Origin: Nibrella saemangeumensis
GTDB lineage: Bacteria > Bacteroidota > Bacteroidia > Cytophagales > Spirosomataceae
Assembly (NCBI RefSeq): GCF_039541915.1
Contig: NZ_BAABHD010000073.1
Span: 9,675 to 73,674, forward strand
Reading direction: 5' to 3'
DNA: 64,000 bases
Under the pieces are notes generated by a model that saw nothing but the letters and a program-made list of their open reading frames with translations, was not told the origin of the DNA and ran no database searches. Made by a program: the position numbers and the translations under genes. Every line of letters begins with the position of its first letter. Positions within the stretch are counted from its first letter, which is position 1. This document shows positions 9,201 through 18,574 of this stretch, in pieces.

Positions 9201-9528
9201 GATCGCCGAGATCCGGGATACCCGTGCCGGTTACGTAACCAACGTCGATACGCAGTGGATCAAGAATGGCTCGTTCCTTCGGGGTCGTAACGCTCTGATC
9301 GGCTATACATTCCCGAGCCAGCTGACGAGCCGGTTGAAACTGAATCGTCTGCGAGTGTACGGAACCGTACAGAACTTCTTCCTGCTGGTAGAAGACCCCA
9401 TCGTTGGCGATCCGGAAGTGACGCCTACCAACCAGGGTAACGGCAACAGTGCCTTCTCGCAGGGTATGATCTGGCACAACTATCCGAAGCCGACTACCTA
9501 CATGCTGGGTCTGCAGGTTGGTTTCTAA
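6283..9528 (+). CDS. SusC/RagA-family TonB-linked outer-membrane transporter
   Basis: This 1081-residue protein imports glycans or peptides across the outer membrane together with its SusD partner. I chose the ATG at 6283 (MQNPLRSQHWL) because a hydrophobic signal segment follows; the frame stays open upstream only from a TTG at 6166. After the signal comes a CarboxypepD_reg-like domain (LVGTVKDETGTGLPGVSVV), then the TonB plug (VVIGYGTARKSDLTGSV; RMPGVQVNTNSGRPG), then a long beta-barrel ending in an aromatic residue (LQVGF). It is followed 31 bp later by susD. No sigma/anti-sigma or HTCS gene lies directly upstream, and the substrate cannot be deduced. The 280 bp upstream are AT-rich and probably hold the promoter. 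Confidence 0.95.
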   Translation: MQNPLRSQHWLTTNAFGVRNLRTTGTLLLPAIFCVSLAVAAPAPGTAPVENPALAIADRDLVGTVKDETGTGLPGVSVVLKGTTRGTTTDADGRYRLSVPDAGGTLIFSFVGYASQEVVVGNRTAVDLVLKPDNKTLDEIVVIGYGTARKSDLTGSVASVKADQLMERPAPSLAQNLAGRMPGVQVNTNSGRPGGRTTIRIRGFSSINSSNNPLYVVDGVMLPQGTLNQFSSAIDYINPNDIVSIEVLKDASSTAIYGARGANGVILVTTKKGKAGEGQVTYNSDFSVNTIGPNRPRVLNAREYLDTEMLAWKNMEKYDPAGWAAGRWAYLDPIARRKDYASRYPGVFDSNLNPLHDTDWFKETTQNKLSQNHQLGFSGGNERTQYSVSLGYRDDQGLIKTSYMKRYSGRFTFDDQIKKWLKVGGTLSYNNQTENLVDINDAVARQIVEDFPFLPVRYQDGTYANNRDYPFAEGTMSSYHRLMGRKYILNTQTTLGSLYSNINLAKGLEMRTVFGINVLTQENNESQTRTLNIGGNGNAATRNYKESFWSLENYLTYNKQFADIHAVNAVLGISWQETNAFSMSATVNNFATDYFGFNNLGAGATNPQVGSGASRFAFNSYFGRINYTLMDKYLVTFTGRADGSSKFGANHKFAFFPSAAVAWRISEEPFLKNSPAISNLKLRASYGLTGNSEIPPYSSLALLSSNYSTVYNEARVGGTGISRLANPDLRWEKTAQTDIGLELGLFNGRVTLEADYYYRKTTDMLLDAPVPQTSGYATIRKNIGSMENKGVELGLNTVNINSGRFQWNTSFNISLNRNKVLSLATPSDIFNVGGPNFTNPTNVIRVGEPVGAFWGLTRLGVWSEAEREEAAKFRSYRNGLTILPGDIKYLDVNGDYAITDADRSIIGNGSPKGWGALTNTFKFGNLDATLELQYMYGNDVMLMNLHPSEDRQALANSYTSVLNAWTPQNQNTMIAEIRDTRAGYVTNVDTQWIKNGSFLRGRNALIGYTFPSQLTSRLKLNRLRVYGTVQNFFLLVEDPIVGDPEVTPTNQGNGNSAFSQGMIWHNYPKPTTYMLGLQVGF

Positions 9529-9559
9529 TTCAATACAAATCCTTAATGTGAAAGCTAAA

Positions 9560-11122
9560 ATGGAATATAAAGTAATAAAAAAGTTAAGTAAGGCCGTGCT
9601 GATGGGGACTATGCTGATCAGTCCTTTCGGCTGCTCAGACTTTCTGGACGAGCAGGCCCCTTCCAACCTGACGCCGGATAACTTCTACACAATTCCGGAC
9701 CATGCTGAGGCTGCCCTGGCTTCTGTTTACGCTGACCAGCGGAACCTCTACGGTGGAGCCGGAATCTTCTCGTCGACCTGGCAGTTGCTGGAAGCCCTTA
9801 CGGGTACTTCCACCACCGAAACCGCCCAGAACTCCGACCTGAACAACCTGTATAGTCTGGTGCACGATGGCAACACGGCCCATGTTGTGAACTACTGGAA
9901 TGGCTTGTTTAAAATAATTGCGCAGGCCAATCAGGTAATTGACCGCGTGCCGGCCATTAACCCTATGCCCGAAGCCCAAAAGAAGAAAGTTCTGGGTGAA
10001 GCCCGATTCCTGCGGGCATATGCCTACTTCAATGCGGTGCAGTTATGGGGAGATATTCCGCTCATTACCAAACCGCAAACGGCCGGGTCGGAAGATTTTC
10101 TGCCGGCACGCGCTTCAAAAGAAGATGTGTATAAGGTAATTGTAGAAGACCTGCTGGCTGCCGAAGCGGCCGGTCTGCCCTGGATGGACGTCAGCGGCCG
10201 GGCTACTATGGCCGCTGCGAAAACCCTGCTGGCCAAGGTGTACCTAACTATGGCGGGTTTCCCCCTGAGCAAAGGGGCGTCGCACTACAAGCTGGCGGCT
10301 GATAAGGCCTTCGAGGTGATTACCTACGCCAACGCGAACCCCGGCGTAATCAACCTGTTCACCAACTACGAGGATCTGCACCGCGAAGCTACTGAGAACC
10401 GGATCGAGCACCTGTTCATGGTGCAATACCACGCGACAGTGGCCGGTAACCCGATGGATAACTACTTCCCGAACTTTAAGCCGGTAACGTTCAACGGGCC
10501 GGGTGGTACGGGTAGTTCGGTACCAACCCTATCGTTTTATAACTCATACGAAAAGGGTGATCTGCGGGCCAAAAATCAGGAAGGTTTCTTCTACACCAGC
10601 TATTTCACCAATGGCAGTGGCGCTCCGTTCGAACTGGGTGCACCGTACGTGTTTAAGCACTTTAACCGGACTGCACTGGGTACCGCCGGTGCACCGGGTA
10701 CCCGGCAGAATCACCTGAACGTGCCGGTGCTTCGCTATGCTGAAACCCTGCTGATCTACGCCGAAGCGCAGAACGAAGTAGGCGGCCCTACGGCAGAAGC
10801 TTATGCTGCCCTGAAGCGCATCCGCGACCGGGCTCAGTTGACAACACCAGACTTGGGATCGTTCAGCCAGACTACCTTCCGCGAAGCCGTTTGGCGGGAG
10901 CGCTGGCACGAACTTGCCTACGAGGGTATTACCTGGTTTGATATGGTTCGCCTGCGCAAAGTCTACAACGAAACCACTAATGGGTTCGATAATTTCGTCG
11001 GTCACATCAACCAGAGCTCCAAGCAGGCGCTGCAGGAAAAACACCTGCTGCTGCCGCTGCCGAAGCAGGAGATGCTGAACAACCCGAACCTGAAGACGCA
11101 GAACCCGGGTTATCCGCAGTAA
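9560..11122 (+). CDS. SusD/RagB-family outer-membrane lipoprotein
   Basis: This is the surface-exposed binding partner of the SusC transporter just upstream. The start is the ATG at 9560 (MEYKVIKKLSK), 31 bp after susC; an earlier in-frame TTG at 9518 overlaps susC and is unlikely. A lipoprotein signal ends at the cysteine of ISPFGCSDF, typical of SusD. The tetratricopeptide-like helical core is visible (AQKKKVLGEARFLRAYAYF; PVLRYAETLLIYAEAQNE), and the C-terminal block includes WRERWHELAYEGITWFDMVR. At 520 residues it has normal length. A strong terminator follows at 11143-11187. Confidence 0.95.
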   Translation: MEYKVIKKLSKAVLMGTMLISPFGCSDFLDEQAPSNLTPDNFYTIPDHAEAALASVYADQRNLYGGAGIFSSTWQLLEALTGTSTTETAQNSDLNNLYSLVHDGNTAHVVNYWNGLFKIIAQANQVIDRVPAINPMPEAQKKKVLGEARFLRAYAYFNAVQLWGDIPLITKPQTAGSEDFLPARASKEDVYKVIVEDLLAAEAAGLPWMDVSGRATMAAAKTLLAKVYLTMAGFPLSKGASHYKLAADKAFEVITYANANPGVINLFTNYEDLHREATENRIEHLFMVQYHATVAGNPMDNYFPNFKPVTFNGPGGTGSSVPTLSFYNSYEKGDLRAKNQEGFFYTSYFTNGSGAPFELGAPYVFKHFNRTALGTAGAPGTRQNHLNVPVLRYAETLLIYAEAQNEVGGPTAEAYAALKRIRDRAQLTTPDLGSFSQTTFREAVWRERWHELAYEGITWFDMVRLRKVYNETTNGFDNFVGHINQSSKQALQEKHLLLPLPKQEMLNNPNLKTQNPGYPQ

Positions 11123-11142
11123 GCGACTAAACAGAAGGTTGA

Positions 11143-11187
11143 CAAACGAAGAAGCCATCCCTATTCCGGGGATGGCTTCTTCGTTTG
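11143..11187. terminator. Strong hairpin terminator between susD and the convergent deacetylase gene
   Basis: A 19-bp perfect stem (CAAACGAAGAAGCCATCCC and its complement) encloses a 7-nt loop. It lies between two convergent genes and could serve both, although T-tracts are short on each side. Confidence 0.8.
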
Positions 11188-11209
11188 CGGGGAGGGGATA
11201 TACAAATGG

Positions 11210-13228
11210 CTACTGTTTCACCACTTTAACAAACTGCGTTTGCTGGTCGGTGAGGACCTGTATGATCAACAGTCCGGGAGCCTGCCGGCGCAGATCGAAA
11301 ACCACGTATTCGACAGGAGCCGCTTTCTCAACCACCTGAGTCGCCACAAGTCGCCCCTGAATATCCAGCAGGTTTACCTGCAACCGCTGATCTGCCTGGC
11401 CCTGAATCTCCAGCCCAACCTGGTCGCCGGCCGGATTACCTAACACCTTTATCTGACATTCCCGGCTTGGTTCGACGCCGGCGCGGCCAGTACTTGGCGC
11501 GGTAGTGCAACTGGTGGTGAAGCTGATGCTGATGGTCTGACCAGTCTGTCGGGCACTGATGGTATAGGTGGTACCCTGCCGCTGTTTGTTGCCGATGGTG
11601 TGGGTAACGGTTGGAGTCCAGCCGTTGGTAATGCCGCCGGCTTTAAATTCAATGGCTGAGCCGTTACCTCCGCTGGTTCGGAAGGTGATTACGCCCGTGC
11701 GGCAGTCATATTCCGGCGTTAGCAGGGTTAACGCGGTGTTACCGCCACCGCCGGGAGGGGGCGCAACCGTGGCCGCAATGGGGTAGCCAATGTAGCTACA
11801 TACCTTCCAGGCCGGATTACCTTCTTCGACGGCATTACCGTGCTGGGGGCGGTAGTCGAGCCGTCGTCCGGGCCCGGCAATGGTATCCGATAACGTAAGC
11901 TGCCAGTTTTTACCGCTTCCGGTCAGGCCGGTAACCGTCTTGCCGGGAATCGTGTACGCACCGACAGCAGACTGGCTGACGTTTTTATCATAAACAAGGT
12001 TGACAACCCTGCGGTTAGTCTCGGAGACGCTGACGCCTGCTAACTGCGGAGGTAACGCATCAGATGCCGGATCGGTAGCCGTGCGGGTTTGCAGGTACAC
12101 ATTGACCAGGCCCGTGGCTGGGTTGAACGACACACTATCGGCTCCCGTTGCAGTAACCTGCTGAATGGTGCCGCCCGTAACCAGCAGGCTCAGGTCGCGC
12201 TGCTGCACATTGGGGCTCAGGTTAGCGAAGGAGAAGATTGTGGTCAGCGTGTTACCCTGCACCGATTCCGTCCTGACCACACTAGCCTTGGTGTCATAAT
12301 AGTCCATTACCTGCTGCATCCCCCAAATGCCGGCCCTACCCTGGTTAGCGGGATGATTTTGGATATAGTTGATGAAGGCGACAAAACCGTCTACTTCGCC
12401 GGACTCATTGGGGCCATGACCAAAGGCATGGCCGATGTATTTAACGCCGTTCGTACTGGCGGCAAACGTCCGGTCGACAAACTCGTTGGCCCCGGACCAG
12501 CCGGTATCATAATTCCAGCGCGACAACAGGAGGCTGGCCGGTAGCGGATTCACCGGCAACTGGTCATTCCAGTTGATTTCGGCCGCGTGGCCGTCGGCCG
12601 CGATCTGATTTTGGCCAAAACCCTGGCTCGTAATCAGCCTATAACCCAGTGCCAGACCGGTTTCCGTAAAGCCTTCAATATCGGATGGAATAGTGAGGGT
12701 GCGCATCCGGTAGCCAAGCCGGGCAAACACATTCTTTTCGTTTTGTTTCAACTCATACAGTTTGTCATGATAGGAGGAATGCGTGAGCGAATGATTGGAA
12801 AAATTAAACCCGGCTCCGGCCATTTCCTGAAGCTGCGCCCAGTTTACATACGTTGGATTGTTGTTGTCGAGGGTTGAGTTTGCGTTGATGGCGAGGGTCC
12901 AGTTCCAAAGCCGTGTCCGGCCGGCTCCGTCGCTGTAGGTGGGCACCGGATACCGTTTTCCGTCGGCAGCCGGCAGCCCCCGCAATACCGGGTAGATGAC
13001 TGAATAATTACCCCGATAGGCATCGTCGGCGGTAAACATAAACCCCACCGACTTGTTGTTGGGCATGTCGGCATAGGTAATACCCGGGGACGACGGCAAT
13101 CCTGAAAAGGTAATGGTGAGCGTGATGGGTCCACCGGTGATTGCTGATTGGGCGTAGACGCTGTCCGACCAGAAAAATAAGAGCATGAATTGAAGCAGAC
13201 CGATTATTTTGGTATATGATTTGATCAT
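11210..13228 (-). CDS. Secreted polysaccharide deacetylase-like protein with T9SS sorting domain
   Basis: This 672-residue exported protein has a signal peptide ending at VYAQ (about residue 27). Its N-terminal half resembles a NodB-type deacetylase: an early Asp pair in GFMFTADDAYRG and the metal-binding motif NHSLTH match the Asp and HSxxH signatures. A middle portion contains Ig-like and fibronectin-like segments (residues about 380-560). The final 80 residues (DQVGLEIQGQADQRLQVNLL onward, ending FVKVVKQ) are a type A T9SS sorting domain, so the protein should be exported by T9SS and attached to the surface or released. The substrate is unknown. It converges on susD but is not obviously part of that operon. 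Confidence 0.8.
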   Translation of the reverse strand: MIKSYTKIIGLLQFMLLFFWSDSVYAQSAITGGPITLTITFSGLPSSPGITYADMPNNKSVGFMFTADDAYRGNYSVIYPVLRGLPAADGKRYPVPTYSDGAGRTRLWNWTLAINANSTLDNNNPTYVNWAQLQEMAGAGFNFSNHSLTHSSYHDKLYELKQNEKNVFARLGYRMRTLTIPSDIEGFTETGLALGYRLITSQGFGQNQIAADGHAAEINWNDQLPVNPLPASLLLSRWNYDTGWSGANEFVDRTFAASTNGVKYIGHAFGHGPNESGEVDGFVAFINYIQNHPANQGRAGIWGMQQVMDYYDTKASVVRTESVQGNTLTTIFSFANLSPNVQQRDLSLLVTGGTIQQVTATGADSVSFNPATGLVNVYLQTRTATDPASDALPPQLAGVSVSETNRRVVNLVYDKNVSQSAVGAYTIPGKTVTGLTGSGKNWQLTLSDTIAGPGRRLDYRPQHGNAVEEGNPAWKVCSYIGYPIAATVAPPPGGGGNTALTLLTPEYDCRTGVITFRTSGGNGSAIEFKAGGITNGWTPTVTHTIGNKQRQGTTYTISARQTGQTISISFTTSCTTAPSTGRAGVEPSRECQIKVLGNPAGDQVGLEIQGQADQRLQVNLLDIQGRLVATQVVEKAAPVEYVVFDLRRQAPGLLIIQVLTDQQTQFVKVVKQ

Positions 13229-13394
13229 AGTTGATTATTAAATGTAAATACGTTTTGCAAGATAGGATATAAAACAGTTGCTTCTAATATAAGTATGTTC
13301 AATTTTGTTGGCTGAAATGAATAAAACGATAGTGCCGGAGTAACCAATAAATGGCCACTCACTAAACAGGCAGGAAAAAGCAGATAGGTGGGTT

Positions 13395-14501
13395 TTAAAC
13401 CCGAAAGACATTCTCTTCCTGTAACACAGAAAGATTCCACGGCTGGGCGAGGTCGTAGCACAACTGGCCGTTTTCAATCCGGAGCGGACTCTCAAAATTG
13501 TTATGATACAACTGGCCGGTGCCCAGTCCCTGCGGCAGGCTGTTTCGGAGTTGGGCGGTATACTGGGCAATGGCGTTCAGGCCAATATTAGATTCCAGGG
13601 CTGAGGTTATCCACCAGCCGATGTTGAGCCGTCCGGCCAGTTCAATCCATTCGTCGCAGTGCCGCAGGCCACCCAGCAGGGTTGGTTTCAGGACGATAAA
13701 CTGCGGCTGAATCTTCTTCAGCAGCCTGAATTTATCCACGTATTCCATATGGCCGATGAGCTCCTCGTCCAGGGCAATGGGTACGGGTGTGTGGCGGCAT
13801 AACTCGGCCAGCACATCGGGCTGATTGGCGCGAATCGGCTGCTCAATGGAGTGGATCTGGTAATTGGTCAGCCGTTCGAGCTTCCGCATTACGTCGTCGG
13901 GCGAAAAGCCTCCGTTCGCATCTACCCGCAGGGTGATTTGCTCCGGAGAATAACGGGAGCGGATATAGGCCAGCAGGTCGCACTCCTGCTCAAAATCAAT
14001 GGCCCCGATTTTTAATTTAAGGGTAGTGTGGCCCTCCGCCAGTTTTTCTTCGATCTGCCGGCGCATAAAATCACGGTTACCCATCCAGATGAGCCCGTTA
14101 ATGGGTATGGTGCGTTGCCCCATGGCAAATTCGCTCGAATAAATGATGCGGTGGCCGCCCGACAGGTAGTCCAGCATGGCCGTTTCGAACCCGAACAGAA
14201 TACTCGGAAATTGCTGGCTGATGAGCTGGTTCAGGATAATGGGGACATTAAACGGAAAAAGCTGGAGGTCCAGGTTATTAAAATCCTGACAAACCTGGCC
14301 TAACTGCTCTTCAAAGTCAGGCCGGTCATCCAGACTGAGACCCTTAAGGGGCCCGCATTCGCCGTAGCCGATCACCGACATATTGTCGTCGTCGGCAATC
14401 CGGATGATGTAGGTGTCTTTTTCAGTGAGGATACCCCGCGACGTACCTGCCTCAAACCGAAAGTGCAGCGTATATTTCAGGTAGTCGGCGCGAAGACTCA
14501 T
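13395..14501 (-). CDS. menC: o-Succinylbenzoate synthase, enolase superfamily
   Basis: MenC dehydrates SHCHC to o-succinylbenzoate in menaquinone synthesis. The 368-residue protein shows the enolase-superfamily catalytic set in order: the KLKIG block with the first lysine, metal ligands in RVDANGG, IEQP and LDEE, and the second lysine in IVLKPTLLGG. The N-terminal capping domain (YGECGPLKGLSLDD) fits as well. Dipeptide epimerases share this fold, but the overall spacing and length match MenC of Bacteroidota. No other men gene is visible in the window. It is divergent from lpxK, with 95 bp between the starts. Confidence 0.85.
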   Translation of the reverse strand: MSLRADYLKYTLHFRFEAGTSRGILTEKDTYIIRIADDDNMSVIGYGECGPLKGLSLDDRPDFEEQLGQVCQDFNNLDLQLFPFNVPIILNQLISQQFPSILFGFETAMLDYLSGGHRIIYSSEFAMGQRTIPINGLIWMGNRDFMRRQIEEKLAEGHTTLKLKIGAIDFEQECDLLAYIRSRYSPEQITLRVDANGGFSPDDVMRKLERLTNYQIHSIEQPIRANQPDVLAELCRHTPVPIALDEELIGHMEYVDKFRLLKKIQPQFIVLKPTLLGGLRHCDEWIELAGRLNIGWWITSALESNIGLNAIAQYTAQLRNSLPQGLGTGQLYHNNFESPLRIENGQLCYDLAQPWNLSVLQEENVFRV

Positions 14502-14596
14502 ACAAGGCGGAATAGTTGGACGGTTTGGGAATTAAAAAACGTTAAATTTGACCACTAAGTAAAGAAACAATTACGAAATTATTACCAGCTTATTTT

Positions 14597-15625
14597 GTGC
14601 TGACCCCCTTGCTGCGCCCGTTCAGCGCCCTGTACGGATTGCTCACGGATGTGCGTAACCAATTGTATACGAATCGGTTTATGTCTGCTTTTCAGCCGGT
14701 TCAGTATTGCATCACTGTCGGAAATTTAACAGTAGGCGGTACGGGAAAAACTCCCATGGTTGAATACCTGATTCGGCGGTTGTCGGATCAGCGCCGGCTC
14801 GCCATGCTCAGCCGGGGGTATGGCCGTCAGACAAGAGGGTTTCGGATCGCCGGGCTGGAAGATACCGCCGAAACCCTGGGCGATGAGCCGCTGCAAGTAT
14901 ACCGAAAATTTGGGAATTCCGTCACCGTATGCGTTGGCGAACAGCGGGCTGCGGCTCTCTCGACCCTGAGTTCGTTACGCCCCGACATTGACACGGTCAT
15001 TCTGGATGATGCGTTTCAGCACCGGGCGGTGGCCGCTCATGTCAATTTGCTGCTGAGCGATTACAACCGGCCGTTTTATACCGACCACCCCTTTCCGGCG
15101 GGGCGGCTACGCGAACGCCGGCACGGAGCCCGCCGGGCCGACGCGGTTATTGTCACCAAGTGTCCCGACGACCTGCCTTTGGCCGACCAGCAAAAGATTG
15201 CCAGCCAGATTCGCCCCTACACCCGGCCGGGCACACCCGTATTTTTTGCTGGGTTGCGGTACGATACACCGGTTTCCTATGCCGGTAGCCAGCCGGACCA
15301 AACTCTGCGGGAGGTAGTGCTGGTTTCGGGTATTGCCAGTGTGGTAAGCCTCGAAGCTTATGTGCGCCGGCAGTTTAGGCTTATCCGACACCTGGAATTC
15401 GGTGATCACCACGCTTACTCGTCCGCCGACCTGGACCGGATCCGGCAGGGGTGTCCACCCGGAACGGCCGTTCTGACCACCGAGAAGGATTGGGTAAAGC
15501 TGCAGGCCTTGCTTTTAACAGAAAAGGGAGCAAATCCACCCTTTTATTATGTACCCGTAGCCATGTACCTGCTGGACCGGGAGGAGGAGTTGATGCAGCT
15601 GCTCCGTGTTAAAAAACCTGAATAA
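14597..15625 (+). CDS. lpxK: Tetraacyldisaccharide 4'-kinase of lipid A synthesis
   Basis: LpxK phosphorylates the 4' position of the lipid A disaccharide precursor at the inner membrane. The 342-residue protein has the expected N-terminal amphipathic stretch (LLRPFSALYGLLTDVRN), the P-loop variant TVGNLTVGGTGKTP, the SRGYGR block and LDDAFQHR. The start is GTG at 14597; no ATG lies upstream in frame. A short terminator hairpin follows at 15646. Confidence 0.95.
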   Translation: MLTPLLRPFSALYGLLTDVRNQLYTNRFMSAFQPVQYCITVGNLTVGGTGKTPMVEYLIRRLSDQRRLAMLSRGYGRQTRGFRIAGLEDTAETLGDEPLQVYRKFGNSVTVCVGEQRAAALSTLSSLRPDIDTVILDDAFQHRAVAAHVNLLLSDYNRPFYTDHPFPAGRLRERRHGARRADAVIVTKCPDDLPLADQQKIASQIRPYTRPGTPVFFAGLRYDTPVSYAGSQPDQTLREVVLVSGIASVVSLEAYVRRQFRLIRHLEFGDHHAYSSADLDRIRQGCPPGTAVLTTEKDWVKLQALLLTEKGANPPFYYVPVAMYLLDREEELMQLLRVKKPE

Positions 15626-15645
15626 ACCGACACTTCCATAACCTC

Positions 15646-15666
15646 CGACGGGCTTCCGTCGTTTTT
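15646..15666 (+). terminator. Rho-independent terminator after lpxK
   Basis: The 6-bp stem CGACGG/CCGTCG with a GCTT loop is directly followed by five T residues. It lies 20 bp beyond the lpxK stop and ends 17 bp before the porin ATG. Confidence 0.75.
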
Positions 15667-15683
15667 GGGTTAATTTTGGGCCG

Positions 15684-17645
15684 ATGAAACAACTTCACCT
15701 ACGCTATTTACTGCTTCTTCTCTGCTTCGGATGCACCACGGCGGCTTTGGCCCAGTTTCCCAATATGCCCCGTCTGCCGCAGGGGGGCGGCCGGCCCGGC
15801 AGTTCAGGGCCCGGTGGCGGTATCGACGATTCGACCAAAGTCATTTATGGCCCAACCACCACCCGCTTTTTTCTGGAGTCTGATGTGTTTAATAACCGCC
15901 GGACGCTGTATACTATAGATACCCTGCTCGATGGCGTGCACATGTACAACTTTGTGCAGCGCAATGAGAATCTGTACCAGGACCTGGGGTCTCTGGGTAC
16001 TCCGATGCGGCCGGTATTTTACCTGCCTCCCGCCCAGATCGGGGCCCAGACAGGCTATTCTGTGTATTCACCGTACGCCTACCAGACCCAGCAGGTACGG
16101 TATTACGATACCAAGTCTCCGTTTACCAATATGTATCTGGTGCTTGGCGGCCGCAACCAGAACCTGCTCAATTTTGATCTGGCCCAGAACATTACCCCCC
16201 GCTGGAATGTGGGCATTAATGTGCAGCGATTTACTTCCCAAAAGCAATTCGGGACCAGCGGGTCCAGCGATCCCCAACGGTTACTCGTAGAGAACTGGGG
16301 ATTTCTGGGGCATACCAACTACCGGTCCAAAAATGAAAAATACACCCTGCTGCTGCACTTCAACCACATGAACCATGAGATGGCCGATCAGGGAGGGCTG
16401 CTGGATGGTATCCAGCTTGTGGGGGATGATACCATCCAGGTCCAATACGATTACGAAGGACGGGCCCGGCTCAACCAGGCCGGTACACGGGAACTGCGCA
16501 ACGACTGGCATCTGTACCACCAGTACGTATTGGATCAGGGTTTACAGGTGTATCACCGGCTCGATTACCGGCGGCATATCAACGGCTTTACAGACGAAGA
16601 CATCAGCACGGATTTACCGCTATCGGCTGCGGAGGGAATCCGGCCGTTTTATCCGTCCATCCTTTACGACAGTACCAAAACCATTCAGGATGTACGGTAC
16701 CGATTGGTCGACAATAATTTTGGGCTAAAAGGCATTTACCGGGGCTTCAACTACCGGGCGTATTACCGGCAGAGGTTCTACCGGCAAAACGGTCGCTACA
16801 ACGATTCGCCGACTACCTTTAACACCTACCGCACACAACGGCTGGAAAACTTCGTGGGCTTGTGGCTGGGGTATTATTTCCCGGACAGTACCTCACGCAT
16901 TACGGCTGAGGCTGAATACCTGCTCGGCCGCGACTTCCGGCTGGAGGGTCAGCTGGAGAGCCGCTGGTTTACGGCCGGCTACCGCAGTATCTTCTCGTCG
17001 CCCACCCTGATTCAGGAGCGGTTTCAGAGCAACAATTTTTTCTGGCGGAACAACTTCGGTCTGCAGGGGACTAACCACGCGTACGGGATGCTGAACCTGC
17101 GGCTTAAAAAATGGCGATTCCAGCCGGCATTAGATTATTTCCTGCTCAACAACTATATTTATTTTGATACGCATGCGGCACCCCGGCAGTTCACGGGCGC
17201 CTTCAGTGTCCTGCGTACGGGTCTGGGCGCGCAGTACCGGACCGGTAAATTTCAGGCGCTATCGCAGGCGTATTATACGCTGGTGTCGCGGGGCGACCTG
17301 CTGCGGGCACCCAAGTTCTTTTTAAACGCCCGGATAGCTTATGATTTTCTATACGCCAAAGTGCTGTTTATTCAGACAGGGGTAGAACTGCACTATAAGT
17401 CCAGGTACTTTGCCGATGCGTACATGCCGGTGTCGCAGCAGTTTCATTTGCAGAATGACCAGCAGGTAGAAGGTTACCTGCTGGCCGATGTGTTTGCCAA
17501 CCTGCGGATCAACCGCGTCCGGCTGTTCGTGAAGATGTCGCATGCCAACCAGGGGCTGTTTGTACCCGGCTATTATGTTGCCCCCGGCTATTTGCAAATG
17601 CGCCGGACCTTCGGATTCGGCGTCCACTGGTATTTGTTTGATTAA
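15684..17645 (+). CDS. Putative outer-membrane porin (Porin_10 family)
   Basis: This 653-residue protein has a signal peptide ending in ALAQ (residue 24), followed by a low-complexity Pro/Gly-rich linker and a long region of alternating aromatic and polar residues. Blocks such as IYGPTTTRFFLES, PMRPVFYLPP and LVLGGRNQNLLNFDLAQNI fit the putative porin family PF14121 of Bacteroidota. The C-terminus (RTFGFGVHWYLFD) carries aromatic residues as expected for a final beta-strand. Transport specificity is unknown. The gene stands between two transcription units and is separated from lpxK by a terminator. Confidence 0.85.
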   Translation: MKQLHLRYLLLLLCFGCTTAALAQFPNMPRLPQGGGRPGSSGPGGGIDDSTKVIYGPTTTRFFLESDVFNNRRTLYTIDTLLDGVHMYNFVQRNENLYQDLGSLGTPMRPVFYLPPAQIGAQTGYSVYSPYAYQTQQVRYYDTKSPFTNMYLVLGGRNQNLLNFDLAQNITPRWNVGINVQRFTSQKQFGTSGSSDPQRLLVENWGFLGHTNYRSKNEKYTLLLHFNHMNHEMADQGGLLDGIQLVGDDTIQVQYDYEGRARLNQAGTRELRNDWHLYHQYVLDQGLQVYHRLDYRRHINGFTDEDISTDLPLSAAEGIRPFYPSILYDSTKTIQDVRYRLVDNNFGLKGIYRGFNYRAYYRQRFYRQNGRYNDSPTTFNTYRTQRLENFVGLWLGYYFPDSTSRITAEAEYLLGRDFRLEGQLESRWFTAGYRSIFSSPTLIQERFQSNNFFWRNNFGLQGTNHAYGMLNLRLKKWRFQPALDYFLLNNYIYFDTHAAPRQFTGAFSVLRTGLGAQYRTGKFQALSQAYYTLVSRGDLLRAPKFFLNARIAYDFLYAKVLFIQTGVELHYKSRYFADAYMPVSQQFHLQNDQQVEGYLLADVFANLRINRVRLFVKMSHANQGLFVPGYYVAPGYLQMRRTFGFGVHWYLFD

Positions 17646-17696
17646 AGGTGAAAGAGCGATAGAGTGGACATTACATTGGTATAACGACAAATTTTT

Positions 17697-18569
17697 ATGA
17701 AGACTCTGCATGTTCTCAACGGTGATGCTACCCTGCATGGCTTCCGGCAATCTGGTCTGCCGGGCGATGTGGCGGTCTGGCGCGAAATGCTATCAGAAGG
17801 ACCGGTGAAAGCCGATGTGCACTCCGACGAGGAGCTATGGGCGATCCGGCGGAACTGGATTCAGGAAGAGTTTGGTGACCAACTACCGGCAGAGGAGACC
17901 TACGCTGATAAAGTAGTGCAGGAGTTCACTCGTATTTGCCAATATGCCGATTACGACGAGGTGGTTTTCTGGTTTGAGCATGATTTGTTTTGCCAGATCA
18001 ACCTGGTGTTTCTGCTGGCCTGCTTTGCGCTGGTTGATCTGGGTCCCGTCAGGCTGAAGCAGGTGTCAATTGACCGGCATCCGGAGGTGCCCGACTTTAA
18101 AGGATTAGGCCAGTTAACCGGCGAGCAGTTATCGGCTTTATATCCTAAGGCGGAAGAACTGACCCCGCATGAATTAAACGTAGCCGCTCAGGTATGGCAG
18201 GCGTACGCCGGTCCGGAGCCTGAGCGATTGGTGACCCTGCTGAATGCAGATTTTGGCAGGCTTCGGTTTCTGAAAGCCGCGTTGCTTAATCACCTCCGGC
18301 GGTTTCCGGCCCGACAGACCGGTCTGAACGCCATTGAACGCCAGCTGACCGCGCTCCGGGAGCGGGAGTCCCTGTCGGAGCCGGAACTGGTCGGGCGGTT
18401 TCTGCAACTGGACCAGGTGTATGGCATCGGCGACTGGTCGGTTGCGCAGTACCTCCGCCAGATGGGCACCGGCTTACGGCCGACATCCCGCTGGGTGGGC
18501 GGCTACGAAATCCGCCCCGACACCCGGCTGCGCTGGGCGGAAGAACAACAGAATCTTGTCGAAGTATAA
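17697..18569 (+). CDS. DUF1835 domain-containing protein
   Basis: The N-terminal block MKTLHVLNGDATLHGF followed by GDVAVWREMLSEGPV is the hallmark of DUF1835 (PF08874). The protein has 290 residues, no signal peptide and no membrane segment. The C-terminal half (RLVTLLNADFGRLRFLKAAL onward) resembles the associated DUF3658 region. Function is unknown. Its stop lies 5 bp before the miaE start, so the two are probably co-transcribed. Confidence 0.85.
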   Translation: MKTLHVLNGDATLHGFRQSGLPGDVAVWREMLSEGPVKADVHSDEELWAIRRNWIQEEFGDQLPAEETYADKVVQEFTRICQYADYDEVVFWFEHDLFCQINLVFLLACFALVDLGPVRLKQVSIDRHPEVPDFKGLGQLTGEQLSALYPKAEELTPHELNVAAQVWQAYAGPEPERLVTLLNADFGRLRFLKAALLNHLRRFPARQTGLNAIERQLTALRERESLSEPELVGRFLQLDQVYGIGDWSVAQYLRQMGTGLRPTSRWVGGYEIRPDTRLRWAEEQQNLVEV

Positions 18570-18574
18570 ATAGT

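Noticed and set aside
8389..9666. Open frame of 425 codons on the minus strand across the susC/susD junction
   Set aside because: Antisense to two confident genes, no motif, and it spans their junction.
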